A DNA stretch of 64,000 nt from Craterostigma plantagineum (GCA_027422505.1 JAPQWV010001347.1:30769-94768), one strand, 5' to 3'; positions 32,180 to 45,710 are shown, counted from the first letter of the stretch. The notes: generated by a model not told the origin, from the sequence alone. Numbers and translations: made by a program.

Positions 32180-32507
32180 GTCTTAGTCTTGCTATGCAAA
32201 TTAGTAGTCTTGGGCTAAATTGTAATTAGTCATTTTGTAGGACTACTTGTGTAAATATACCACGAGGTGGTATATATAAGTGAACTCCTTAGAAAGTAAG
32301 GAGTGCGTTGTACAAGGGAATTCGGATCGAAAAATAGAATTGAAAATTTAGAGAGAAGATTTCCGCCTCCCTTGAGTGCTCTCAACGTTGCTTCTCTCCC
32401 AAGCTTTCTTCGTAAGCAAATCTCAATCGTAAGCTCTCGAATTTCTTAGATTTGCTATTCAATTCTTAGTAATTCGATCTAGGTTGGATATCTGGGGTTC
32501 TAACAGT
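32180..32507 (+). repeat. 3' part of a Copia-like LTR inserted in Copia pol
   Basis: Between the preceding LTR and the resumption of Copia reverse transcriptase. It has a TATA-like GGTATATATAAGTG (about 32268-32281) and ends GGGGTTCTAACA, a typical Copia LTR end. Its beginning was probably displaced by the 30179-32179 LTR. No partner LTR in the window. Confidence 0.5.
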
Positions 32508-33782
32508 ACGTGAAGGGCTCGATATGCATCTTATGGATGTTGTCACTGCGTACTTGTATAGATCACTCGATAGTGACATATACATAAAACTCCCTGAGGG
32601 ATTTCGTTTACCTGAAAATTTAGGATCTTGAAATGAGTACTAAATAAAGCTGAATAAATCGCTCTACGGTTTAAAACAATCAGGGCGTCTGTGGTATAAT
32701 CGTTTAAGTGCTTATTTACTAAAAGAGGGGTATACAAATGATAAACATGCCCTTGTATCTTCATGAGAAGAAGTGGAAATGAATTTGTCATCATTGCCGT
32801 TTATGTTGATGACTTAAATATAGGAACTCCTCTCAAGAGTTAACAAAGCTATTATATGTTTGAAACGAGAATTCAAAATGAAAGATCTTGGAAGAATGAA
32901 ATGACTATTGAATACTTGAACAATGGAATATTTGTCCATCAAGAGACTTATACAAAGAAGATCTTGAAAAGATTTTATATGAACAAAGCACATCCATTAA
33001 CCACTCCAATGATCGTACGGTCTCTTGATGTGAATAAAGATCCGTTCAGACCATGCGATAATAATGAAGAAATACTTGGTGCTGAAGTTCCATATCTTAG
33101 TGCTATTGGAGTATTAATGTATCTTACAAGTCATACTAGACCAGATATAGCATTTGCAGTGAATTTATTAGCAAGATATAGTTCCTCACCAACTAGACGA
33201 CATTGGAATGGGATCAAACAAATATTCCGTTATCTTCAAGGAACTACGGATGAGGGATTATTTTATTCGAATGATTCACAATCAAGTTTAGTTGGCTATG
33301 CAGATGCGGGATTTCTATCTGACCCACATAACGGACGATCGCAAACAGGTTACTTATTTACACATAGAGGTACATCTGTTTCATGGCAATCGGTTAAACA
33401 AACCTTAGTTGCTACTTCTTCAAATCATCTGAGGTATTAGCGATTCATGAGGCTAGTCGAGAATGTGTTTGGTTAAGATCTATTATTCAACACATTCAAG
33501 ACACTTGTGGATTATCTACTAGAAATTACCTTCTACAACATTATTTGAAGATAATACAGCATGCATAGCTCATTAAGAGAAGGTTACATCAAAGGTGATA
33601 GAACAAAACACATATCACCAAAACTTTTCTTTACGCATGAACTTGAGAAAATGGTGATATTGATGTACAACAAGTTCGACCAAGTGAAAATCTTGCTGAT
33701 CTATTTACTAAGGCACTTCCTCCAAGAATTTTTGAAAATTTAGTATATTCAATTGGAGTCCGAAAACTGAGAGATCTTAAAG
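32508..33782 (+). pseudogene. Copia-type pol fragment: reverse transcriptase and RNase H (copy 2)
   Basis: Same relic as at 1-964, here with 310 more bases upstream. The added part has LMDVVTAYLY, IYIKLPEGF, KSLYGLKQSGRLWYNRL and a YVDD catalytic motif at 32802-32813 just before the point matching base 1. A stop near 32629 and frameshifts near 32770, 32815 and 32890 break it. Downstream the frame 32856-33440 is identical in translation to copy 1. Small indels distinguish the copies (for example AGAAAATGG here against AGAAAAATGG). Confidence 0.9.
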
Positions 33783-33999
33783 GACATTCTCATCGGGGAG
33801 TAAATACGAAATGCGCTCTTTTTTCTCCACTATGGTTTTCCCCATAGGGTTTTCCTAGTAAAGTTTTTAATGAGGCAACAACTAAAAACATATCAAAAGA
33901 GTGATGTACTCTTTTTCATTCACTAGAATTTTATCCCACTGAGTTTTTCCTAATAAGGTTTTAATGAGGCATATTCTTTATTGGACATCCAAGGGGTAG

Positions 34000-34196
34000 T
34001 GTTATGAATAATCAAAATTATGTGGATGTCCACATATTTATTAGTTATAAATGTTAGCTGCAATAGTAGATGAATTTTTTGCCTATAAATATGTTGTATC
34101 GTTCCATTGAAAATTGTACAAGATATTATTAAGCTTTGTTTATATTATACGTGTTCTTTGCTTGTATCATACCACTAGTAAAATATAGATATTACA
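34000..34196 (+). repeat. Probable Copia 3' LTR (copy 2)
   Basis: Counterpart of 1186-1382 with the same 197-bp length, TGTTATG to ATTACA. One or two base differences. Confidence 0.45.
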
Positions 34197-34883
34197 CTTA
34201 GCATTAAAAGCTTCCATATATACCATAAAACTAAATATTTTATAACAGTTACATGTTATTATATTGTATATAATAAACACTGTGAGTCCCCACGTGACTT
34301 GTCGCAATGCCCATGCTTAAATTTTTTTTATGTATGTATATATTATGCACATATAACTTAAAAAAAAAACATAGATATCTTTCGATGTATATTTAAATAT
34401 TATTTATTATTTAAGTGAACGACATAAAATTAATGTATTAATCAAATAACTTAGAATTAATCTTGATGATAATGGAAATTTATATTTCTATGCAATTTTT
34501 CTTGTGTATTTATGTATAATCTTTGATCAAAGGGATTGTATGGCATTCCATACTCTGGAAAGAAAATGGCCATAACTTAATACATAATAAAGGGCCAGAT
34601 TTTGGCCAGTGCATCATGGTATATTGTACAGAACACTTCTTTTTTGAATGGATGTTTATACTTAAGGTCTCATTATTGCAAGAAAATGGTCCAACAAACT
34701 AAAAACATCATAAAAAGACTTACTACAATTTCCATAAAAATAGAATGTGATTAGATAATTAATTGACAAATCTTATTGACTCTATAACATGATTAGATTA
34801 TTAAATGATTCGATTATTAAGCAATAACTCGATACAAACAATACATTACTAGAAGAAAATAGACCATCTATCGCATTCGCCGC
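34197..34883. other. AT-rich stretch with no recognised feature (copy 2)
   Basis: Counterpart of 1383-2070. Nothing recognisable. Confidence 0.6.
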
Positions 34884-34891
34884 GCCTCGTG

Positions 34892-35334
34892 TAAGGTGTT
34901 AGTTCGAACCAAACCGAAACCGAAATTTCGGTTTAAATCGAAATTTCGGTTCGCCAATCTTAATAACCGAACACCGAACCTAATTTCCCAGTTCGGTTAT
35001 CGGTTTTTTCCCGAATTTTTTCGGTAAATTCGATTTTTACCGAAGACCGAATTTTCAATAAAAAAATAAAAAAAGGAAGTTTCAGTAATATTTAAATTAA
35101 TATATTAATATAATTATATTTATATTTTCACTATTAATAAAATATAATATATTTTAATTTAAAAATGTCGGTAATTCGGTTTACCGAAATAAAAAATCCA
35201 TACCGAACCGAATTACCAAATATTTTTTCGAAAAACCGAATACCGAACCTAATTTCTTCGGTTCGGTTCGGTTTGTACCGAAATTTCGGTTTTACGGTAA
35301 TTCGGTTCGGTGAACCGAGTTATGCACACCCCTA
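34892..35334. mobile_element. hAT-type MITE (copy 2)
   Basis: 443 bp, counterpart of 2079-2519. Same flanks GCCTCGTG (34884-34891) and GCCTCATG (35335-35342); TTCGG/CCGAA-rich arms. Confidence 0.8.
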
Positions 35335-35360
35335 GCCTCATGCGCGGCTTCAAATTTCTA

Positions 35361-35365
<5 letters not shown>

Positions 35366-35422
<57 letters not shown>
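35366..35422. repeat. (TA)n microsatellite (copy 2)
   Basis: About 57 bp of TA, slightly longer than in copy 1, as expected of an unstable tract. Confidence 0.95.
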
Positions 35423-35426
<4 letters not shown>

Positions 35427-35838
35427 TTTCGGTATTCGGTTTTTATTGGGTTAATCGTATTACAGAACAGAAAAAACGAAATTTCGGTTTTTCATTTTGA
35501 AGAACCGAAAACTGAACTGAACCTCTTCGGTCGGTATTTGATTCATACCGAACTTTCAGTTTTCGGTTCGGTTCGGTCGGTTAACCGACTGTTGAACACC
35601 CGTAGTTAAGGGTATCTACTTTGAAAATACTTTGGACCGCGATTGAAAAGCATTAAATACAGGATACCAAATGAAATTTGAAGAACCGAAAAAATCGAAG
35701 ATTTCTGTTTTTCGTTTTGAAAAACCGAAAACCGAACCGAACCTCTTCAATCTGTATTCGGTTCATACCGAACTTTCAGTTTTCGGTTCGATTTGGTCGA
35801 TTAACCGACTTTCGAACACCCTTAGTTAAGGGTGTCTA
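35423..35838. repeat. TTCGG-rich duplicated segment (copy 2)
   Basis: Counterpart of 2603-3020: two related modules, the second split by the hAT element. Confidence 0.65.
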
Positions 35839-35846
35839 CTTTGAAA

Positions 35847-38744
35847 TAGGGGTGGGCAATCGGGGTCGGGTTTCGGGTACCGACCCGACCCGATCGGGTT
35901 TTACCCGATTGGGGCGTGAAGTCGGGTTTAATCGGGTATCGGGTTTCAAACCCGATACCCGATATACTTCTTCGGGTCGGTTCGGGTAGCAATAAGCTAC
36001 CCGAGAAACCCGATCGGGTACCCGACCCGATCAATGTTATGAATTAAAAAAAATACCGAACATAGAATAGAATAAGTCACTAAACTGTTGAGCAGCCCTG
36101 AAGGCCGAAAGAAATACAGATACACTCATACACACACCTCAACTCAATTTGGTCCTCAGTCAGTCCTCACCTCACCTCGTCGTCGTCGCCGTCGCTTTTT
36201 CAGGCCGCTGTCAGCCGTCGTCGTCGCGCCTCTCTCTCAGGCCGCCGTCAGCCGCGCCATCATGCTCACGACCTCACCTCACGCTCTCTCAGGCCGCCGT
36301 CGCCTAGCTCTCAAGGCAACCCGTCAGCCACGCCATCGTCTCAGCCGTGCCGCCTCTGCTGCCGGCTGCCGCCCACATCTCAGGGCTCAGGCCACTCCGT
36401 CTCCGACTATCCGTTAGGTATGTGTATGTTGAACCCTAATTTTATATTTTGGGTTTTATTGATTGCTTGCAATTCTCGAATCCACAATGATTTATAAGGT
36501 TCTATTAGCATTATATATTGTTAGAATCATCATGGGTGATTGATTTTTGGTGTCAATTTGGCCGTTTGGGATTTCGGGCTTCATGTAATTGTCAAACATT
36601 CGGGGTTGAAATTAGGTTCGAATTTCATGTCATAGCTTGACTCTTGGACGTTAATATTTGCAGATGGCTAGTCATACTCTTGTTTCAAGTAACGGCTCAA
36701 CGAGGGATTTTCAAATCGGAGATGGAGAAGATGCTAATCGAGAATCCCAACAATCTATTGAACACGAGCAAGAAGAGCATGTTAATGTTGGAGCTAGTGA
36801 TGTTCCACCAAGTCAAAGCGCCGAAATCGATGACGGCGTAGATTCGGAAGATGAGATAGAAGGCAATCGAAAGGGTCAGAAAAAGAATAAGAAAGTGGTT
36901 GCATCAAGATCAATGTGTTGGGAGCACTTCGACAAGTTCTTTTGTGATGTTGACAAAGTCCAAAAGGCGAGGAACCAATTCACTAAAGAATCGTTTGAAG
37001 TCTTGCAAAAAGAAGCCACAAGAAGATCAAACAAGCCAATCTCGTCTTGCTTTCCAACCGTCTCGGGGTCGTGGGAATGATCAAGACGTACTCGGCACTT
37101 GGCGATTTGATCAAGGTAAGGCGGTTGATGCTTTATGTTCCATGATTTCCGTTGATGAGTTTCCGTTTAAAATGGTTGACAAGGAGGGTTTTAGGCACTT
37201 CTTGTCTGTTGTTTGTCCTATGTTTAGAATTCCTTTACGGAAAACTATAACAAAGAACATTTACAACATGTATGTCAATGAAAGAGATAGATTGAAGCTC
37301 CTCGTAAAAAATCGGGCACAAATATTGGATAGATGAAGAGGATGAAGAACTCAAAAACATGGCTCGTCGAATGAAGCTTAATTCGACAAATATTGGGGGT
37401 CGATAGACAAAATGAACAAGATTTTGTACTATGCCGTGATCCTTGATCCTCGTTCCAAGTGGGAGATGATTGACTTCTCGTTTGACAGTTTATATCCCGA
37501 TTGTGTTACCGCATCGATGATGAAAGAACAAGTTAGATGTGGCATGCAAGAATTGTTCACGGTATATAAATTGAATGGAGTACCCGATAGTCCGATTGCT
37601 CCACAACTCGTTAGTGGCAGTTCTTCTTCGTCTAATGCTACAAATGCCATGTATTTGTTTGATGAAATGAGGAAGAGAAAGAGAGACGGAGAAAGCGAAC
37701 GCGTCAAGTCGGAATTGGATAAATATTTGAGCGAAGATACTGAGGATCCACATGATGGCTTTGACATACTTAAGTGGTGGAAATTGAACTCTCATCGCTT
37801 CCCAATTCTTTCTAAGATGGCTCGAGATATTTTGGCCGTTCCGGTCTCTACGGTTGCTTCTGAGTCCGCTTTTAGTACGGGTGGTCGAGTGCTTGATGAT
37901 TTTAGAAGTTCATTGTCCCCTAAAATTGTGCAAGCTCTAATATGTGTTGGATTCGTCACGATTCGAAACCAATAAACCTTGAGGAGGACTTGAACGAAAT
38001 TGAGAACATCGAGAAGGGTATGTTTTTATCTTACTTATGCTTTGACTTAATTTTTTACCATTTCGTTACGGTTGTTTTTTTTCTTCTTGCAGAATTGGAG
38101 AGTACGGGTGTGGATACATCGGCCATGGACATTTGATACGTGGAATGTATTGTGGAGCTTGATCGTAAATGGTGGAGCTTTGGAAGTTGATCTCTTGATG
38201 TTTAACTTATTTCGTGTTAGTGAACTATTTGTGATGTTAGTAAACTATTTGTGTTGTGTGATCTCGTTTTATCGTATCGTATTATGACGGGGTGTAAGAT
38301 TTTGAACATCTTATTTTGGCATATTTTATATTTTATTTTGATGGTGTGTTGAATTTATTTGTTGATGTTTCTGAATTTGGTATCTAATGTGTTAATATAT
38401 TATTTTTTGTGGTGTTTACTACTTCTAATATTCATCCTCTCGGTGTTAATTTATTTATTAACGGTGTTGAATTTATTTATTAAGATGTGTTGAAATGAAT
38501 TCATTTTATTGTGGCGTTTGGTAATTATTTTTTGGTGTTAGTGTTATTTAAGTTTTTTTGTTTAAATACGAAAAAAAAATAAAAAATAGCAAAACCCGAA
38601 CCCGATTATCGGGTTTCGGGTACCCAATTGTCGGGTACCCGATTTTCGTCAGGTCGGGGTCGGGTTTCAATTTTGATACCGCAAATGTCGGGTACCCGAC
38701 CCAAAAAATCCGAACCCGACAAACCCGACGCGATCCCACCCCTA
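35847..38744 (+). mobile_element. Deleted hAT DNA transposon (copy 2)
   Basis: 2898 bp, same ends and the same perfect CTTTGAAA flanks (35839-35846 and 38745-38752) as copy 1. Because the flanks are shared, this is a duplicate of the locus and not a second transposition. Confidence 0.93.
36664..38136 (+). pseudogene. hAT transposase relic (copy 2)
   Basis: Counterpart of 3847-5321, with predicted introns at 36418-36663 and 38018-38092. An A run is one base shorter here (GCAAAAAGAAGCC), so the frame 36899-37336 runs unbroken from LKNRLKSCKKK through FDQGKAVDAL and FRHFLSVVCP to MYVNERDRLK, which copy 1 splits. The catalytic core is missing here too, and one A is lost near 37380 (GCTTAATTCG against GCTTAAATTCG), so the C-terminal frame opens only at 37412. 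Confidence 0.88.
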
Positions 38745-38752
38745 CTTTGAAA

Positions 38753-39367
38753 CACTTTGGGCCCTGATTGAAAAACCTTAAATTCAGGGTACCAAATGAA
38801 ATTGAAAAATACTTTGCACCAGTTGAAAAAGTCTTAAACACATGGTGTCTATTGGAATTGAAAATAATTTGAGTACTAAGTAAAAACCGTAAACACATGG
38901 GTAATAAGTGTAATTTCCCTTTAAACTATCAATGGTAGATTAAGTTTTTATCTATTTTTGTTCGATGTGGGCTTTTATTAGGCTTAGTACGTTTAAACGA
39001 TGTCCAATTGATAAAGACAGAAGGAATTAAAAAGGTAAATAATATTAAAACATAATAGTTTTTTACTGGGGTAGTGATGTGTTAAGAGTAGTAATATTTT
39101 TTTACCTCTTAGAAAAATCGATCGCCTCAACAAGCAATGATAATCGCCGCATTAAATGCTCTACACGATATAGATCACATCTATTTCTTTTATTATTGTA
39201 ACTATTATTTTCTGCCGAAGCATTCAAAATTTAATGAGTTCCAACAACTAGACATTCAATTATTTTGCTATTAAATTAATACTAAGTTGTGCTACTACTT
39301 TATAAGCTAAAATCCACACATCTTATCAAGAAAATATTAATAAGAAAGAAAAGAATATCATCATGAC
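38753..39367. other. Module tail and AT-rich spacer (copy 2)
   Basis: Counterpart of 5939-6553. No gene. Ends in ATGAC (39363-39367), the left flank of the Gypsy element. Confidence 0.6.
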
Positions 39368-40098
39368 TGATATGGTCCAAAAACTAGATGGACTGAAAAA
39401 TAATTAGAACAGAAAATAAGCCCAAGAGAAAAGGCCCAGTAAAAGGTGATATTCTAGTACAAGTTGGGAGCAACGGGGATCTCAAAGGACAGCTAGCAAC
39501 CCCCGGATAAAATAAAGGCTCTTGGGTACATTAATTAATGAAAAGATTGTACAAGTGAAGAAGAAGTGGGAAAACACGTGTCAAATGGAGATTGGGTTGT
39601 GCCGCTATAGCTGTTGCTCAGGATGTGACTATTGTGGAGAAGCTGTCATGACAAAGCTGTCTGTCACTGTACATAGTACCAGCAGTCATTCCCCCCATGA
39701 AATCCGGGACGTAGCTTCTCCTAGCCTCATGGACTCCTATAAAAGCATCACTTGGTTATTCTCACAGGGATCATCATGAAAATTACGAAAATAGTTCATA
39801 ATTCTCTCACTTATCACATAAAACACTACCCATTCAGTACTTAGTATACTTTAGGCAGAATGAGTAATCTGAGTGTGTAATCCATCCAAGAATAGTGAAA
39901 AAGTATTTTTTGGAGCGCCGTAGACGTAGGATCTTACAAGATCCGAACCAGTATATCTTGTGCCTTTTTCGTTTATGTCCCTTTTTACATCCCTTAAGCA
40001 CCCTACCCATGTCCCATAACTTTGAGATATGAAACCTACCGCTATATAAAATTTCCCCACATATACTAAAATTTTTTGATTGGGAAAGTCCCACATCA
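39368..40098 (+). repeat. 5' LTR of the Gypsy element (copy 2)
   Basis: 731 bp, TGATATGG to CACATCA. Nearly identical to 6554-7286; clearly more different from its own 3' LTR. Confidence 0.9.
39738..39744 (+). promoter_or_regulatory. TATA box of the Gypsy 5' LTR (copy 2)
   Basis: TATAAAA in CTCCTATAAAAGCATC, same context as in copy 1 and the 3' LTR. Confidence 0.7.
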
Positions 40099-40100
40099 AA

Positions 40101-40118
40101 TGGCGCGTCTGTGGGAAA
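40101..40118 (+). other. Primer-binding site of the Gypsy element (copy 2)
   Basis: TGGCGCGTCTGTGGGAAA, two bases after the LTR, same as copy 1. Confidence 0.75.
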
Positions 40119-40225
40119 TCCAGAGTTGGAGGCGTGAGTAACCATGCAAATAGTGTGCGAGTTGTGCTTAAGGACACCACTCTTTCTTTTCCTTTTTCTG
40201 TTAAAACGAAAGGTGCAAAGAATCA

Positions 40226-41599
40226 ATGGAAGAAGACCCCCTGATACGAAAGAACTTAGACCCACAATTTGCGGAAGCAAGAAGACGGAAACCGCCATGA
40301 ACGACCCACTACCCCAGAATCTGTCCCTGTGACACTGGTGCCAGAAACGCCGATCACCTTAACCGCTGCTCAGCTAGACCTCCTGATGCGCAACACCATC
40401 AGCACGATGCTAGTAGAAAGACGAAGGAAACGAAGGCAACGACGAAAAGCTCGATCGCCAGCAAGGACGAAGCAAGTTGACGACCGATTTACAGAAGTAG
40501 CCGGGGAAAATGAAGCAAAAATGAGGACCCCGGCATCACCCGCAGAGCCTTGGGAAACTCCTAAAGGCAGTCAGAGTCAGAAAGCGAGCCGCGAAGAGAC
40601 GGAGAACTCCCTGGACCTACCAAGCGAACTGAGGAACGGCCAGGGCAAAAGACAAACCCCGGCTGAGAAAAAAAGCAAGAGGACGCTAGCGCGTCAGAAA
40701 AGGATCGATCCCAGGATGCCTACGAGGACCCCCACTAGCTCCGCTAGTGAACCGCCCAAAACCACGAGGAAGGTTAGAAGCTCCAGGAGGAGAAAGCGAC
40801 CCGAGCCCCGCTCGGAGCAAAGGAGGATGTCTGGGCAGAAAATGAGAGGAAACTGCGAAATCAGCTTGAGGACCTCAAGCAGGTCGTTGATAGGGTGCGG
40901 AGTCGCACCATGAAGCCAAGATTAGGAGAAGGACTCGTGGCGGGAGCTCCGTTCGCGAAGGAGTTGCTAATAGGAGTAGTCTCCTCCAACTTCACGCAAT
41001 TACCTTACGAATACGACGGAACCACGGACCCTGTGGAACACGTCCTACGATTCCAAAACAAAGTCTTACTCCATAATTTTTCCGATGGAGTCAAGTGTAG
41101 GGTGTTCCTAACCACCTGGTCAGAGCAGCCCAACAGCGATTCAGTCTAGCTCCGGGATCTATCAAGTCCTTCGAGGGATTTCAACTCATGTTCATAACAC
41201 AATTCGCTAGCGCCCAAAAACAACCTAAATCTGACATGCCACTGTTCCAGGTAAAGCAGGGGGAAGTGAGGCCTCCGCGCATATAAAAGCCGGTTCAACA
41301 TCGCAGCTTTGGAGGTACCAACGGCAACCCCATCCGTCAAGGTAAGTGCTTTAGTCAACGGACTCCGAGATGGAGACTTCTTTGCGTCCCTTTCCAAGAA
41401 GCCTCCCCAGTCATTCGAAGAGCTGTTGCTAACGGGCAGATAAATACATCAACTTAGAGGAAAGCAAAAAAGCTAAAGCACAAGAAGTGAAGCAGGTAGA
41501 CCCGCCCAGAAGGAAGGGATCGCGAAGAACCTCGGACGAGCGAAGCCATTAGCGCAGCCTCATCAGAGGGACACTGGGGAACTGATCGAGCGGATCGAG
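40226..41599 (+). pseudogene. Gypsy gag, N-terminal and core part (copy 2)
   Basis: Counterpart of 7414-8785. ATG at 40226. Four extra bases (GGATCGATCCC against GGATCCC) near 40705 keep the second frame open longer (40269-40913), while one base less in CTCGGAGCAAAG shifts it back. Gag core YDGTTDPVEHVLRFQ lies in the frame ending at 41149. These copy-specific indels show that some breaks are recent or are sequence errors. Confidence 0.85.
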
Positions 41600-43013
41600 T
41601 GATAAAATAAAACGAATATCGACGAACTAACTACGCTCAACAGGCAAGTGTACCAATCGAAAATAGTATAGAAATGGCAAATATTCGAGTATCGAACCCA
41701 AAGGAACTATATACTTTAGAAAACCGTTCTTTAAATATCCTAGTAAATAATTTGGGTTTGATAAAACTATAAATATCGATAAACTAGATAAACACACAAA
41801 TAAAGATCTGATAAAATAACGATAACAGCGTTGGGACGATTTATAAAGCGAACGTATTTGAGACTTCGAATCCCCCTAGCTCGATCGAACGATTAACAAG
41901 CTATAAATTTTAGCTAATTATTAGACCGTGAGGATTCCTATGGTATGTATACAGATTTCTACGATTTGGCGAAACTGCGCTTACTCGCTTCGACTCGTAA
42001 AAACTAATCTACGTCTTAAATAGCTGGGCAAGCTTCCCTAACTTACTTAATCGCAGACCGCAATAAATAACGATGAATCCCGCTATTAGATTTGACTCTA
42101 ATCCGACGGGATAGTTCAACCTATCTCTAGCGATGAGTTTATTCAGCTCGTTTACGAGTGGTCTAATCGTCGCCCCTCTCTCGAGCGTAGCGTCCGATTT
42201 ACCAACAATTACTTCGACCACGTAGACATAATCAAAATAATAGCATAAATCATAACCGAGTCATAATAAAAAGCATTATTAATAATACGTTCAACATACG
42301 TACGATATCGCTAGGGTTCATCTAACCTCAAATACTACAGGATTTAGCTACTCATACGAAACATCAACACGACGAGAAGCGTAAATAACAACGAGAAAAT
42401 CATAATTTCTTCCCTGAATCTCACGTCCCTTCGTTGAGGAATTTCGTCGAACAGGTGGTGGACAATTTAGGGATGCCCAAGGTAATCACGTTGCTTCCCC
42501 TTTTCTGACTCCTAACTCGCACATAGCCCAGTCTCGCCTACACCCGCTGCCTTTCCTCGCCTTTGCTTCGCAGTCCACAAATCAGCTGCCTCACACAAAC
42601 CAACCGTTGGACCCGATACGGCAGCCTCTTCGACTCACAATCGCAACCACAACCTGCTACTCACAACTCTCGTTCTCGGTCTAGCAAAACAATATACACA
42701 GCTGAAAGGTGGATGATGAGTGTTTGCGTCGAGCGAAAGTAAGGATCTGTTCTTTTTTTCTTTTTTTTCCTAGCTCGTCCATGCTTGCCCTTATTTAAAG
42801 ATTAGAGATGGGAGACAATATCTTCTCTTGGCTGCTAAAAAACGGCGTGATCTTCCTTTTTCTTCCTTGAGCCGCCTTCATCTGTTGGTGGGTTGTCGTT
42901 CGTGTATGTGACTTTCTTTCTTGAGCCGTGTGAGCGATCTCCTCATTTCCTTGCAAGTCTCCATTGTCGTTTGTCTCTCTTCCATTTTTTGTATTTTCTT
43001 TTTTTTTTCCATC

Positions 43014-43055
<42 letters not shown>

Positions 43056-43311
43056 GTATCCATTTCTCATAATCATGGGCTTGGGTTTTTTTTTCTCTGG
43101 GCTGATATTTATTCTTGGGTCCAATTGATTTTTTTGGGCCGACATTGAAAATCCTCGATTCTTTTCAAGTCCGTCGGTTGTAGTTCTTCTCCAATATCTG
43201 TCGAATATGCGATATAACGTAAAAGCATAATATTCGAAGAAATTCAATATAAATAACAACTGATATTACGCTTTTATGAGGTCTAAAATACGATATAAAT
43301 TTCTTTTATCA
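41600..43311. mobile_element. 1.7-kb insertion in gag (copy 2)
   Basis: 1712 bp, TGATAAAA to TTTTATCA, counterpart of 8786-10503. The (TA)n tract (about 43021-43051) differs slightly in length. Confidence 0.6.
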
Positions 43312-44150
43312 TGAACTCCACCCAGAGGTCCACGGAGATTCATGCCTTTACGCAATAACCCCGGGGAGATATTGAGCCTAGTGGGGAGGCATCCTGCGAT
43401 GAGGAAGCCCGTGACTGGAACTTCAGGGCCCTCAAAACACCATTCTAATTTATACTGTCGATACCATAACGAGTACGGGCACCATACTAACAGTTGTCAT
43501 CATCTGAAAGATGAAGAAAGGCTTATCCAAGCAGGACATCTGAAGAAGTTCGTCCACCAAGGTCCCGGACCAGGTCCCAGGACAAATGAGAAGGAGTATG
43601 TAGGATCCGTATCGAACAAAGATATACCACCACTACCACCTCCAAATAGAGGAGGTCCAGGACCAGCTAGGACCCCTATTATCATCATAGTGGGAGGACC
43701 TAGTGGAGGAGACTCCAAGAGAGCTGGAAAGTCATACTCACGATGGTCAGGAATCCGCAACCTTGGGGGTTGTAGGGCATATGGAAACTATGGCCAACGT
43801 ACAATGAGGATGTAGTGCACGTTACCAGGCCGCACAAGGACGCCCTAGTCATCACCACGGACATTGCGGGATATGACGTATCCAGGGTCTGCATCGATGG
43901 AGGGAGTTCCGGGGACATCATATTCCTGGATTGCTTCAGAAAGATGGATTTGGGAATGAAGCTCCGCCCAGTCTCCATGGCACTCTACGGATTTGGAGGC
44001 CCAGGAATACAGCCCATGGGAGAGATAACGTTGCCCGTCGGGATGGGGAAAGAGCCCGTTAGGATAGTGAAAATGTCAATTTCCTAATCGTTTATATCAC
44101 CTCTTCCTACAATGTCATCTTACGAAGACGTGTCATCTTACAATCTTAAG
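43312..44150 (+). pseudogene. Gypsy gag zinc knuckle and aspartic protease (copy 2)
   Basis: Knuckle CRYHNEYGHHTNSC in the frame starting 43342. An A lost near 43742 changes where the frame breaks compared with copy 1. Protease frame 43815-44087 has IDGGSSGDII and is identical in translation to copy 1. Its end is out of frame. Confidence 0.85.
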
Positions 44151-44215
44151 ATTAAATTCCCTGTAGGTGAACGTGTAGGGTAGATCTCTCGAGATCAATA
44201 GAGCTCCCGACAGTG

Positions 44216-45706
44216 TTATGCCAACGAGGTAAATACGGTGTCAAATGACAAAGAGACCATCCAACAAGGCAGTGGGCGGGACAAAAGGATCAAGATCGAA
44301 GGAGGCGGGCCCTCCAGCTTACAACCAGAGCCGGACGAGGAACTGCTCGACGTCGACTTATATCCAGGCCAACAGGGAGAAACTACCAAGATAGGGACAT
44401 CTCTAGGGGAGGAAGCCACGAAGGAGCTGGTGGGATGGTCTGCAGGAAAATGCGAATTCGCATTTTCTCCGAAGGACATGACGGGGTTTAACCGAATATT
44501 GCTGCACACCAGCTGAACGTCCTGTCCGAAAGTTAACCCGTCAAACAGAAGCTTAGATCCTGCGGATTGGAGAGAACACAGATATTGAAAGAAGAGGTAG
44601 GCAAGTTATTCAGGCGGGCAACATACAGGAAGTCCAATTTCTTGCATGGGTGGCCAACGCTGTTTTAGTAAAAAAGGGGAACAGAAAGTGGAGGATGTGC
44701 ATCGACTTCAGGGACCTCAACAAAGCTTGCCCTGAGGATGACTACCCGTCGTCCCGAATAGACCAGTAGGTGGACTCCACCTCGAATGCGAAGTCCTCAG
44801 CATGATGAACGCTTACCAAGGGTATCACCAAGTTAGCCTGGAGCCACAGGATTTCGATAAAGTTTTTTTGTCACCCCAAAGAGGAACGTACTGGTACATC
44901 CAATGCCGTTTGGGCTCAAGAATGCGGGAGCCACGTATCAAGGAATGGTGGATAAGGTCTTCAAGCAGCAACTGAGGCGAAACATGGAAGTCTACGTGGA
45001 TGATATGCTCGTGAAATCAGTACATCTGACGGACCATACCAAGGACCTGGAGGAGGCATTCAAGGCGATAAGGGGAAGTGGGATGAAGCTAAATCCGGAG
45101 CAATGCGTGTTTGGTGTGAGGTCAAGGAAGTTCCTAGGATATATGGTGACGCGTCGAGGCATTGAAGTCAATCCCGCTAAAGTAAAAGCTATCCTTGAAA
45201 TGCAACCTCCGCAGGGAATCAAGGAGGTACAGAGACTAACAGGGAGGTTGGCGGCTCTTAATCGATTCATCTCCCACTCGGCAAAAGGAGCCTCCCATCT
45301 TCAGAGTTCTACGAAAAATAAGCAGTCCGAATGGACCGACGAATGCCAACAGGCCTTCGAAGAACTGAAGAAATATCTTCACGACACACCCCTTTTAACA
45401 AACCTTTGGTGGCAGAAGAACTGATGTTATATTTTTCCATAGGAGATCACGCGGTTAGCTCCGTGCTGGTGAATGATAAAGGAACCGAGAAACCCATTTA
45501 TTTCGTAAAAGGTGTTGCTGGAAGCAGAAACCAGGTATTCTAAAATAGAAAGGCGACGCTAGCAGTGGTGGTATCCACCCAGAAGCTCCGGCCATATTTC
45601 TTATCTCATAAAATATATATATGCGAACTAATTTTCCTTCGAAGCAAACTATAAGCCGGCCAGACCTATCGGGCAGGATGGTCAAATGGCTATCGAGCTA
45701 GGAGAA
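44216..45706 (+). pseudogene. Gypsy reverse transcriptase and first part of RNase H (copy 2)
   Basis: Counterpart of 11409-12903. Linker 44238-44516; RT with CIDFRDLNKACP, PFGLKNAGATYQ (44904-44939) and YVDD at 44993-45004. The frame 44903-45424 is longer than in copy 1, because an A is missing in CGGCAAAAGGAGCC, and reaches FEELKKYLHDTPLL. Ends at the LTR array. Confidence 0.9.
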
Positions 45707-45710
45707 TATG

